A stretch of 64,000 nucleotides of DNA from Deltaproteobacteria bacterium. GTDB lineage: Bacteria > Desulfobacterota > Desulfobacteria > Desulfobacterales > Desulfatirhabdiaceae. The stretch lies in assembly GCA_016219185.1 (NCBI GenBank), contig JACRBZ010000012.1:1-64000 (forward strand), in the 5' to 3' direction. Of the stretch, positions 27,391 through 34,614 are shown piece after piece; position 1 is the stretch's first letter, and each line of letters opens with the position of its first letter. The notes under the pieces were generated by a model that was not told the origin of the DNA, did not search any database, and worked only from the letters and a program-made list of their open reading frames with translations. The position numbers and the translations under genes were made by a program.

Positions 27391-27440
27391 GATTGAATGA
27401 TAGCATCGTCCACAGCCGGGGTCTTTGCGCTGGCGCAAAG
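27373..27440 (-). repeat. promoter duplication, copy B (matches 18093-18160)
   Basis: Ungapped 59/68 match by eye to the DUF1858 promoter region, including palindrome, -10 box, spacing, start codon and six codons. Located upstream of the CBS-HPP-narGHJI operon. Confidence 0.85.
27397..27440 (-). promoter_or_regulatory. operator-promoter of the nar operon
   Basis: CTTTGCGC-N2-GCGCAAAG palindrome (27423-27440) followed on the minus strand after 20 bp by TGC-TATCAT (TATCAT at 27397-27402). This is the same architecture as at 18117-18160, with the palindrome centred near -41.5. It is a predicted class II site for a Crp/Fnr-family activator, probably the protein encoded 49 bp upstream. Confidence 0.72.
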
Positions 27441-27488
27441 ACGAGAAAAAACAAGAAAGGGTCATTCGATACAAAAAACACTACCGTA

Positions 27489-28202
27489 TCATAGATGTTC
27501 TGAAAACAGCACCAGGGAATGGGGGTCGCAGACGGTGATCTGCTCCCGTTTGGATTTAATCCAGCCTTTCTTTTCCCAGGTGCTTAGAATGCGGCTTACT
27601 GTGAAAATAGTGGTACCGATGTAATCCGCCAGTTCCTGGCGGCTGAGCGGAAAGTCGATGCGGATGCCGTCCTCTTCTCTAAGGCCGGACTGCTTCATGA
27701 TGCGCAGCAGGGCGCGGGCGATGCGCTGTTCCACCTGTTCCGTGCAGATTTCCAGGTAGCGGTTCTGTAACTCGTCAAGGCGATCGATGGTGCACCGGAG
27801 CATATTCACCGCCAACGGCGGATACTTGAGCATGAGCTGCTCCATGGTTTGCTTGTCCCATCCAACGGCTTCCGTAGGGCCGATGGTTTCCGCGGTGACC
27901 GGATAATCCTTTCCCTTGAAAACAGAAAGGATGGCGGTTAATTCTCCGGGACCGATATACCGGATGATGGCCTCTTTTCCCTGTTCATGGAGTTTGATGA
28001 GTTTCATGCGGCCGTTTAAAACAAAAAAACATTTTCTGGCCCGATCACCCTGGTGAAACAAATATTCACCTGATTTCAAGTGGATACGAATTCCTCGGTT
28101 CAGGATATCGATTGCATGCGATTCCGTGATGCCGAGCAAAAAGTCGGATTGACGGAAACTGTCCTCGATAATCGTGCTTACATCCAAAAAATCACTCCGC
28201 AA
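27489..28202 (-). CDS. Crp/Fnr-family transcription regulator
   Basis: 237 residues: cyclic-nucleotide-type beta barrel (GEYLFHQGDRARKCFFVLNG to YIGPGELTAILSVFKG), a long dimerisation helix, then a winged HTH (LSRQELADYIGTTIFTVSRIL). No N-terminal four-Cys FNR cluster is present. In the recognition helix FTVSR replaces the ETxSR of FNR, keeping Ser and Arg but not Glu. This suggests an operator different from TTGAT-N4-ATCAA, such as the CTTTGCGC palindrome next to it. By context it may respond to nitrate, nitrite or NO (HcpR/DNR-like); the signal is inferred. Confidence 0.88.
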   Translation of the reverse strand: MRSDFLDVSTIIEDSFRQSDFLLGITESHAIDILNRGIRIHLKSGEYLFHQGDRARKCFFVLNGRMKLIKLHEQGKEAIIRYIGPGELTAILSVFKGKDYPVTAETIGPTEAVGWDKQTMEQLMLKYPPLAVNMLRCTIDRLDELQNRYLEICTEQVEQRIARALLRIMKQSGLREEDGIRIDFPLSRQELADYIGTTIFTVSRILSTWEKKGWIKSKREQITVCDPHSLVLFSEHL

Positions 28203-28314
28203 AGGCGATATTTTTATGATATTGTTTCAACCAAACGATGCCTTATTCGTAACGCTGTCGGACACCTGACGGACATCAGACAAACAGCATCGCTTTTTAG
28301 GGGAGAAGGGTATG

Positions 28315-28363
28315 GAAAAATCCCGTGCAGCAAGCCGGTGATGACAGGCTGCTGCTGCACGGG
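28315..28363 (-). terminator. terminator after nrfA
   Basis: On the minus strand CCCGTGCAGCA and TGCTGCACGGG form an 11-bp perfect stem, extended by GCC/GGC pairing, followed by ATTTTTCC. It lies just downstream of the nrfA stop and upstream of the regulator gene, separating the two transcripts. Confidence 0.75.
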
Positions 28364-28376
28364 GTAAGGCGGGAGC

Positions 28377-29843
28377 TTAAAACCGGTCCTGAAGTCCCAT
28401 GGGGTCTTTGAACTCGAGGGACGGGTTGAATTTTAACTTTTTCTCTCCACGCTCATCGACGTATTTCATGATCTCCAGGTCAACTTTTATCGGCACATCG
28501 ACGCCGGCCTTTGCCAGAAGCTGCCGCAGGAAACCTTCCGATTTGGTGGCAAACGCAATGGCATCCCCGAGAATTCTCAGGCCTTCCGGGGGATTGTGAA
28601 ATCCGATGGAATTCTCGGCGCCCATGAACAGCGTCCGGTAAAAGGCTTCTTCGTAGAAATCTTTTGCCTTATTATACAGTTCCTCGTCGATGGTTTTACC
28701 GGCGTCTCTGGCCTTGTGCGTGGCTTCAAAAAGCTTGGCGACCGTGGCCGTGGCATAGCCGGAGCGCAGCATCATGGACACGGTGCGGTCCTGAATGGAG
28801 AAAACCCTTTCCTTGAGCCAGTCCGGGCTTTCGGCATGACACTGGTGACAGGCCCGCATCTCGTTCTGGACGGGGCTCATCACCCGATGGTCGGAAATCT
28901 TATACACGCCGACCTTGGTGTAAGGCATGTGGCAATCCGCGCAGGAGGCTCCGGCCTTGAAGTGCACGCTGTTGTTCGTCCAGAACTCGAATTCCGGATG
29001 GCGGATGAAGGCCATCTTGAAACCCGTGACGGTCTGTTTCCATTCCTTGACCGTTTCATCGCTGCGGAGTCTTTTGATGATGTCCTCGATGGTAACCGCT
29101 CCCCATTTGCTGTTCTGCCAGGGGAAATAAACGCCGGTGGATTTTCCTTCCGCATCCTTATTGATGGCGTACGTGACATGGCACTGCGCGCAGACCGTGG
29201 TGCGCATTTCCTGGCGGGTCAGCGCATCCGGGTTCGTGCCCATGTCCTGAAGGGCTTTTGTCAGTGTGAACCCTCGGGAGATTTTAAGGGTCATATCCTT
29301 GTTGCTGTGGCAGTCAATGCACGCCACGCCCAGGGTCCGGTCTTTTTCGGGAATTTTATCCAGAATTTCCTTGAAAGGTTTTTTGTAATAATCCGGTCCC
29401 AGCTCTTTTTGCAGTTTCGGAGCGTAAGGGGTTTTACAGGTCAGACAAACACCGCCGGCCTTCAGACGCGAGGAATCGATCTCCAACTGGTCGCGGATCA
29501 TGTTTGCATGCCCCCTGGGCTCGTTGTATTCGGTGCCGAATCCCCAGCCGTTGAACAGCAGCGCCATGTAGGGAAATTCGGATAATTTGTCCACGGTGAT
29601 AAGTCCCCCGTCCATGCCGGTTTTGTACTTGCTGGTTCGCTTGGATATGGGCTCGGCGGTTTTCTTCCAGAGTTCGTATTCTTCGGGATAGGCCTTGCCC
29701 CAGACCGAGGGATCAATTTCACCGTCCGGAATGACAACGGTCTGCCTGGGCTCGGGCTTGGACGGCTGACATCCGGCCAGTACCGCTAAAATGGCAAAAA
29801 CCATCAATACGCGAACCACCGAGGGGTGAACTGAAAAAGACAT
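28377..29843 (-). CDS. nrfA: ammonium-forming cytochrome c nitrite reductase
   Basis: 488 residues. Five haem sites: the catalytic CLTCK (Lys instead of His, the NrfA hallmark) and four CxxCH (CIDCH, CAQCH, CADCH, CHQCH). Reduces nitrite to ammonium with six electrons in the periplasm. The N-terminus ends in VLAGC, a lipobox, so it may be membrane-anchored. FWTNNSVHFKAGASCADCHMP is typical of the active-site region. 40 bp downstream of nrfH. Confidence 0.97.
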   Translation of the reverse strand: MSFSVHPSVVRVLMVFAILAVLAGCQPSKPEPRQTVVIPDGEIDPSVWGKAYPEEYELWKKTAEPISKRTSKYKTGMDGGLITVDKLSEFPYMALLFNGWGFGTEYNEPRGHANMIRDQLEIDSSRLKAGGVCLTCKTPYAPKLQKELGPDYYKKPFKEILDKIPEKDRTLGVACIDCHSNKDMTLKISRGFTLTKALQDMGTNPDALTRQEMRTTVCAQCHVTYAINKDAEGKSTGVYFPWQNSKWGAVTIEDIIKRLRSDETVKEWKQTVTGFKMAFIRHPEFEFWTNNSVHFKAGASCADCHMPYTKVGVYKISDHRVMSPVQNEMRACHQCHAESPDWLKERVFSIQDRTVSMMLRSGYATATVAKLFEATHKARDAGKTIDEELYNKAKDFYEEAFYRTLFMGAENSIGFHNPPEGLRILGDAIAFATKSEGFLRQLLAKAGVDVPIKVDLEIMKYVDERGEKKLKFNPSLEFKDPMGLQDRF

Positions 29844-29883
29844 CGGGCCTCCTTTTTGATTAAAGAGAATGATTGGTAAGGCA

Positions 29884-30336
29884 TTAGTTCATGAGTCTGC
29901 CGCCGGCCTGACTATGCTGAAGCCAGCGGTGACACTGCCAGCACATGCGTTCCGGGTCGATTTTTTCAACCGTGGTTTCGTGACAGCGGATGCAGTTGGA
30001 CTGCACCACTTTTTCCCCATGACCGGAAAGCGTGATCGTTTCAGGAACCCTGCCGGAATAAAACACAACGGTATCTTTCATGCCATCAATGGACTTCCAG
30101 ATGTAATAGGCCCCGATGTTCTCATGAGGAAGATGGCAATCGATGCATTTGATGCCGCGATGCGCGCCGGTATGAAACCATGCTTCATATTGGGACTCCA
30201 TGACATGGCAGGAGGCGCAGAAATCCGGGGACTCTGTCTTGGCCATGAGTCTGGGGGGACCGAACATCACAAAAAAAACACCGGCCGCAGCCAGGACAGC
30301 TATTGCAAAAATAATCTTTGGTAACCTTGGGGTCAT
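29884..30336 (-). CDS. nrfH: NrfH tetrahaem quinol dehydrogenase
   Basis: 150 residues of the NapC/NirT family: one N-terminal membrane anchor (IIFAIAVLAAAGVFFVMFG), then four haem motifs CASCH, CIDCH, CIRCH and CWQCH. NrfH anchors NrfA and passes electrons from the quinol pool. Gene order nrfH-nrfA is the usual one in Desulfobacterota. Confidence 0.95.
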   Translation of the reverse strand: MTPRLPKIIFAIAVLAAAGVFFVMFGPPRLMAKTESPDFCASCHVMESQYEAWFHTGAHRGIKCIDCHLPHENIGAYYIWKSIDGMKDTVVFYSGRVPETITLSGHGEKVVQSNCIRCHETTVEKIDPERMCWQCHRWLQHSQAGGRLMN

Positions 30337-31068
30337 GCGCCGGCCTCCCTACCATCGAGCCGAGAAAAGGCATTTCGAGGTCTTTTCCGGAGTGAACACT
30401 CAGCCAAAACGAAATAAAAACACCCTGTCAGCGTTCAATGACCATGGCTTGTTTCCCCATAAATCCCCATCTTTTTTAAAAACGGGGGAATAGACTTAAG
30501 CTGCTGACGTCGTGTTTGCGCTGATGCGCCAAAGAATTTCTGATTTCAAAAAAAAGAGGATGAATTGTTAGTATAAGCCCTATATGAATTTTAAAGGGAT
30601 TTCAAGGCTGATTTTTGCATGATTCAAAAAAACAGCAAAAAAAATTATGTGCGCAGTTTTCTCAATTTTGTCTCCTGAATCGTTTTTCAAAAACTTCTTG
30701 CCTTTTGAAATTTTTTTCTTTATACAATCAGGTTAAAGTCAAAGCCGACTTCTGCTGCAATGCGGTCAACGTCTCAACGAAGAGATGTTGCGGGTTTTCC
30801 GATCAAGGATGGTAAGCAGGAAAGTTTCGCCTGGTTTTCTCGATGATCTTCCGAGTGCCCCGACCCATTCAGTTTCCTGGACCAACGCCGATCCTGCCCG
30901 ATTCCATTTGCCGACGAAAAAATGCCTAACCTGCTTTGCTTTACCCTGTTTACAACGGGGTATGGCCCGACGGTTATTTTTTTACCTTTTCCTTAGGGTT
31001 GTTTTGCCTGGGACCTGGCCGCTTTTATGGGGTCGGTTTGTTTTTCTGCTCAGCGGTAAGGAGTATCG
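30337..31068. other. intergenic region between divergent nrfHA and mvhD, about 730 bp
   Basis: Contains A/T-rich stretches (30540-30740), an imperfect CTTTG-like palindrome at 30514-30534 upstream of nrfH, and a small hairpin near 30940-30962. Frames on both strands lack recognisable protein features. It must contain the promoters of both divergent operons. Confidence 0.5.
30514..30534 (-). promoter_or_regulatory. degenerate third copy of the CTTTGCGC-type palindrome
   Basis: On the minus strand CTTTGGCGC-ATCA-GCGCAAAC keeps both half sites, but the centre is about 3 bp longer than in the nar copy. A TATTCC-like box follows the right half after 22 bp. It lies about 180 bp before nrfH. It may be a weaker site of the same regulator or chance. 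Confidence 0.3.
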
Positions 31069-31473
31069 ATGAAACCTCAGATTGTGATTTATTGTTGCGC
31101 CAACTCCTCGGCGGCTTCCGAAGAAGATGTCGAGAAAATCATTCCCGAAGATCAGGCGGAGATTCGAATTTCCCGACTGCCCTGTTCCGGACGCACGGAT
31201 GCGCTCTATCTGCTGCGGGCCATCGAAACAGGGGCGACCCTTGCGATGATCGTGGGTTGCCCGGAAGGCCAGTGTCAGTTTGTGGAAGGAAATCTGCGGG
31301 CCAGAATGCGGGTGCGTTATGCCAACCGGTTGCTGGCTGAAGCGGGGATGGGGGAAAACCGTATCCGCATGGTTAATATCGCTGCCGGCGATGAATCTTC
31401 ATTTGCCGCGGCGCTTCGGGATGCGGTTGCCTGTGCCCGGGAAATCGGTCCGTGGATGTCCGCAGCCGCATGA
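31069..31473 (+). CDS. MvhD/FlpD-type hydrogenase iron-sulfur subunit
   Basis: 134 residues. VGCPEGQCQFVEGNLRARMRV is the hallmark of the MvhD/FlpD/FrhD family, a small [2Fe-2S] protein that hands electrons from hydrogenase, formate or NADH modules to heterodisulfide-reductase-type HdrA. Here no HdrA or hydrogenase is adjacent; glutamate-synthase-like genes follow. It could be their electron entry point. The start is preceded by AAGGAG. Confidence 0.85.
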   Translation: MKPQIVIYCCANSSAASEEDVEKIIPEDQAEIRISRLPCSGRTDALYLLRAIETGATLAMIVGCPEGQCQFVEGNLRARMRVRYANRLLAEAGMGENRIRMVNIAAGDESSFAAALRDAVACAREIGPWMSAAA

Positions 31474-31548
31474 TGCCTGTGATTCTTGCGGAAGCTCTGC
31501 CGTAACCGCGCATTCCGGGATCGCATTTAAAACGAGGAAGATAGACAA

Positions 31549-32940
31549 ATGCCTAAAAAATATCATATTAAACCGACGCCTGCCGCGCCGCGCTATATTC
31601 CCGTGGGTCGGTCGGGAATCATCGATTTTGAAGAGGACTGCCTGAAATGCACGACCTGTGTCAAGAAGCGCTGCCTCTATGACGTGTATAAGAACCGCGC
31701 CTATGATGCGCAAACCCTGGTGGATTCCATCGATTACCAGTGCAAGAACTGTTTCAGTTGCATCCAGAACTGCCCCCGCGGGGTGCTCTCCAAGACGATC
31801 AACCCGGAATTTCTCAGGATGGGCGATGCCTACTGGAAACCGGATATCATTCACAACACCTGGTTCCAGGCCGAGACCGGCAAGATTCCGGTATCCGGCG
31901 CCGGATACCGGGGTCCTTTCAGCGGTCCGGGCTTTGATGCCATGTGGACGGACATGTCTGAAATCGTTCGGCCCACCCGCGACGGCATCCATAGCCGCGA
32001 ATATATCAGCACCGCCATTGATGTGGGAAGAAAGCAGCACCATCTGGAATTCGATGCCTCCGGCAGGATGAGCCAGGAGATGTTTCCTCTGGTCGAGGTT
32101 CCCCTTCCGGTGATTTTCAACACGCTGCCCTTTGGCAACCTGGGAAAGGGGATTACGCTGTCCCTGGCCGGCGCAGCCCGGCAGATCGGCACGCTGATGT
32201 ACGTTACCCCGGAAATCTACGGCGCATATCTCCTGCCCTTCAAGGCACAGCTCATTCCCCTGCTGCCTGCCGGACCCTTTGATCCGGATGCGGAAATTCT
32301 CGAAGGCGTGAAAATGGTCGAGCTATTCTATGCGCCCGATGTCCGGCAACGCGTTCAGCAGCTTAAAGAACGCGATCCGCAGCGGGTGGTTTCCGTTCGC
32401 CTGCCCATGAATCCCGAAGCCAGAACCATTGCTGCGGATCTGGCCCGGGCCGGAGCGGAAGTCATTCATCTCTTTGCCGATTACCGGGGAAACGAATTCG
32501 TGGACAGCGACGAACCGCGGTTTGTCAAGGATGCCCTGCGTGACATTCATACCCATCTGGTGAATGAAACCGTCCGGGATCAGGTTACCTTGATCGTCAG
32601 CGGCGGAATTGCCCTGGCGGAACATTTGCCCAAAGCCATCATTTGCGGTGCGGACGCCGCGGCCATTGACCTGCCGCTGCTGATCGCCCTGGAGTGCCGC
32701 GTGTGCAAACGCTGCGTGGCCGGAAAATCCTGTCCCGTGAAACTGCAAAATCTGGACCCCGAATACGGCAGCCAGCGCATGGTGAATCTGATGTGCAGTT
32801 GGTGGAGCCAGCTCATCGAACTGATGGGCGCCATGGGCATCCGGGATGTGCGCCGGGTGCGCGGCGAAGCCGGCCGGGCCATGTTCTTCGAAGACCTGGA
32901 AAGAGATACATTCGGCACTATTTTTGGCGGGCAGAAATAA
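31549..32940 (+). CDS. glutamate-synthase-like FMN/iron-sulfur protein, probably non-catalytic paralogue
   Basis: 463 residues. N-terminal ferredoxin-like part with CLKCTTCVKKRC and CKNCFSCIQNCP (two clusters), then a TIM-barrel resembling the FMN domain of glutamate synthase and a C-terminal CRVCKRCVAGKSCP. It is clearly a paralogue of the next gene. In the segment where the neighbour has SYGGTGAAP this protein reads ADYRGNEF, and the QGGMSFGS segment is replaced by LPFGNLGKG. It may therefore be a structural or electron-transfer subunit rather than an enzyme. Confidence 0.8.
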   Translation: MPKKYHIKPTPAAPRYIPVGRSGIIDFEEDCLKCTTCVKKRCLYDVYKNRAYDAQTLVDSIDYQCKNCFSCIQNCPRGVLSKTINPEFLRMGDAYWKPDIIHNTWFQAETGKIPVSGAGYRGPFSGPGFDAMWTDMSEIVRPTRDGIHSREYISTAIDVGRKQHHLEFDASGRMSQEMFPLVEVPLPVIFNTLPFGNLGKGITLSLAGAARQIGTLMYVTPEIYGAYLLPFKAQLIPLLPAGPFDPDAEILEGVKMVELFYAPDVRQRVQQLKERDPQRVVSVRLPMNPEARTIAADLARAGAEVIHLFADYRGNEFVDSDEPRFVKDALRDIHTHLVNETVRDQVTLIVSGGIALAEHLPKAIICGADAAAIDLPLLIALECRVCKRCVAGKSCPVKLQNLDPEYGSQRMVNLMCSWWSQLIELMGAMGIRDVRRVRGEAGRAMFFEDLERDTFGTIFGGQK

Positions 32941-33036
32941 CCCTGACCCGGGATCGGGGAAAGTGATGACAGACCCCCGGTTCCTGGCTTCAGTGAACGC
33001 TTATCACCTAACTTTTATATAAGGAGTATTCAGACC

Positions 33037-34503
33037 GTGAAGGCAGAGATCCGAAAAACAGCTTCACGATTTCGTCATACCATCGGCAAATACAGGGTTC
33101 AGCGCGGGAAACAGTGTAAAAGCTGCTCCGGTTGCGTGGTCACCTGTCCGCATGGGGTGCATTTCAAGGCGGGGACCCGCATGGGAACGCCCAGGGACTA
33201 TCTCTGTGTCGGTCCGGATGCGTGCCGGAGCCGGGACTGTTTCTGCGTGGAAAAATGTCCCAACCAGGCCCTGAACGTGGTGATCAATCCGCAGATAAAG
33301 GCTCTGGGCGATTTCCGCTGGACAGCGGATCTGCTCATGAGCACCTGGTATCAGGCTGAAACCGGAGAGCTTCCCACTGTGGACCTGGAATACCGGACCG
33401 GCAATTCCGGGGGCGGGTTTGACAAATTGCGGTTTCGATTTCCTGAAAAACCGCTTCAAGCCATTCCAGCGGATGAAATCGATACCAGCATTGATCTTAA
33501 CAAGCGTGGGGACAACAGCCATCGCATCACCATTGCCCTTCCCCTGTATCAGGGCGGCATGTCGTTCGGGTCGGTCAGCGACAGCACCATGGTGTCACGG
33601 GCCACGGCCGCCATGCTCTGGGGTACTTTCGGATGCACCGGCGAGGGGGGATATCCGGAGTTTCTCTATCCCTTTGACCGGCAGATGATCACCCAGGTGG
33701 CTACCGGGCTTTTCGGCGTCAAGGAAGAAACCATCCAGCGGGTGCGAATCGTCGAGTTCAAGTACGCTCAGGGCGCCAAGCCCGGCCTGGGGGGGCATCT
33801 TCTGGGAGACAAGGTGACCGATCGGGTGGCCAAAATGCGCGAGGCCGTCAAGGGCAGCGCCCTTTTTTCCCCGTTTCCGTTTCACAGCGTCTATTCCGTG
33901 GAAGATCACAAAAAACACGTGGACTGGATCAAGGCCATGAATCCCAAGGCCCTGGTGTCGGTCAAGGTTTCGACGCCGGCGGATGTGGATATGGTGGCCA
34001 TCGGCAGTTATTATGCCGGTGCCCACATCGTGCATCTGGACGGCAGCTACGGCGGCACCGGCGCGGCTCCGGACATCGCCAAAAAGAACATTGCCATGCC
34101 GATTGAATACGCCATTCCCAAGGTGCATCGTTTTTTGGTGGAAGAAGGTGTGCGCGACAAGGTGACGCTCATTGCCAGCGGCGGCATTCGAACGGCTCAC
34201 GATGTTCTGAAGGCCATTGCCCTGGGCGCGGACGGCGTGGTGGAGGGGACTGCCGGCTTGGTGGCGCTGGAATGCACCCGATGCAGCTCCTGCGAAAGCG
34301 GGCGCGGCTGTCCGCGCGGCATTGCCACAACGGATCCGGAACTTGCCGAGTTGGTCACCGTGGACTGGGGCGCCCAGCGGGTTTACAACCTGTATGCGTC
34401 CTGGCGCAAACAGATCGTCGGCGTCCTTCAGCAGCTCGGCATGCGCAGCATTCGCGAACTGGTGGGCAGAACCGATTGCCTGCGCCATCTGGATTATAAC
34501 TAA
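33037..34503 (+). CDS. glutamate synthase FMN-domain subunit with ferredoxin domain (archaeal-type GltB2)
   Basis: 488 residues from a GTG with AAGGAG ten bases upstream. N-terminal CKSCSGCVVTCP and a variant second cluster region (CVGPDACRSRDCFCVEKCP). The FMN barrel follows: LYQGGMSFGSVSDSTMVS, KPGLGGHLLG, LDGSYGGTGAAPDIAKKN, IASGGIRTAHDVLKAI. CTRCSSCESGRGCP probably binds the [3Fe-4S] cluster. It should reduce 2-iminoglutarate to glutamate using ammonia from the GATase subunit encoded next. No NAD(P)H-type GltD is found nearby, so the electron donor may be ferredoxin or MvhD. Confidence 0.88.
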   Translation: MKAEIRKTASRFRHTIGKYRVQRGKQCKSCSGCVVTCPHGVHFKAGTRMGTPRDYLCVGPDACRSRDCFCVEKCPNQALNVVINPQIKALGDFRWTADLLMSTWYQAETGELPTVDLEYRTGNSGGGFDKLRFRFPEKPLQAIPADEIDTSIDLNKRGDNSHRITIALPLYQGGMSFGSVSDSTMVSRATAAMLWGTFGCTGEGGYPEFLYPFDRQMITQVATGLFGVKEETIQRVRIVEFKYAQGAKPGLGGHLLGDKVTDRVAKMREAVKGSALFSPFPFHSVYSVEDHKKHVDWIKAMNPKALVSVKVSTPADVDMVAIGSYYAGAHIVHLDGSYGGTGAAPDIAKKNIAMPIEYAIPKVHRFLVEEGVRDKVTLIASGGIRTAHDVLKAIALGADGVVEGTAGLVALECTRCSSCESGRGCPRGIATTDPELAELVTVDWGAQRVYNLYASWRKQIVGVLQQLGMRSIRELVGRTDCLRHLDYN

Positions 34504-34614
34504 AACAGGCGAAAAGACCGGAGATATACGGGCTGACGGGATTCTGACGGCTTAAAACCATCAGCCCTCGGCGGTCTTTAGCCTAAACACTTGCATTCTT
34601 ATTGGAGATGGTCA

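Noticed and set aside
28596-29585. 329-codon plus-strand frame
   Set aside because: Antisense of nrfA; the real frame has five haem motifs.
33595-34488. 297-codon minus-strand frame
   Set aside because: Antisense of the intact FMN-domain glutamate synthase subunit.
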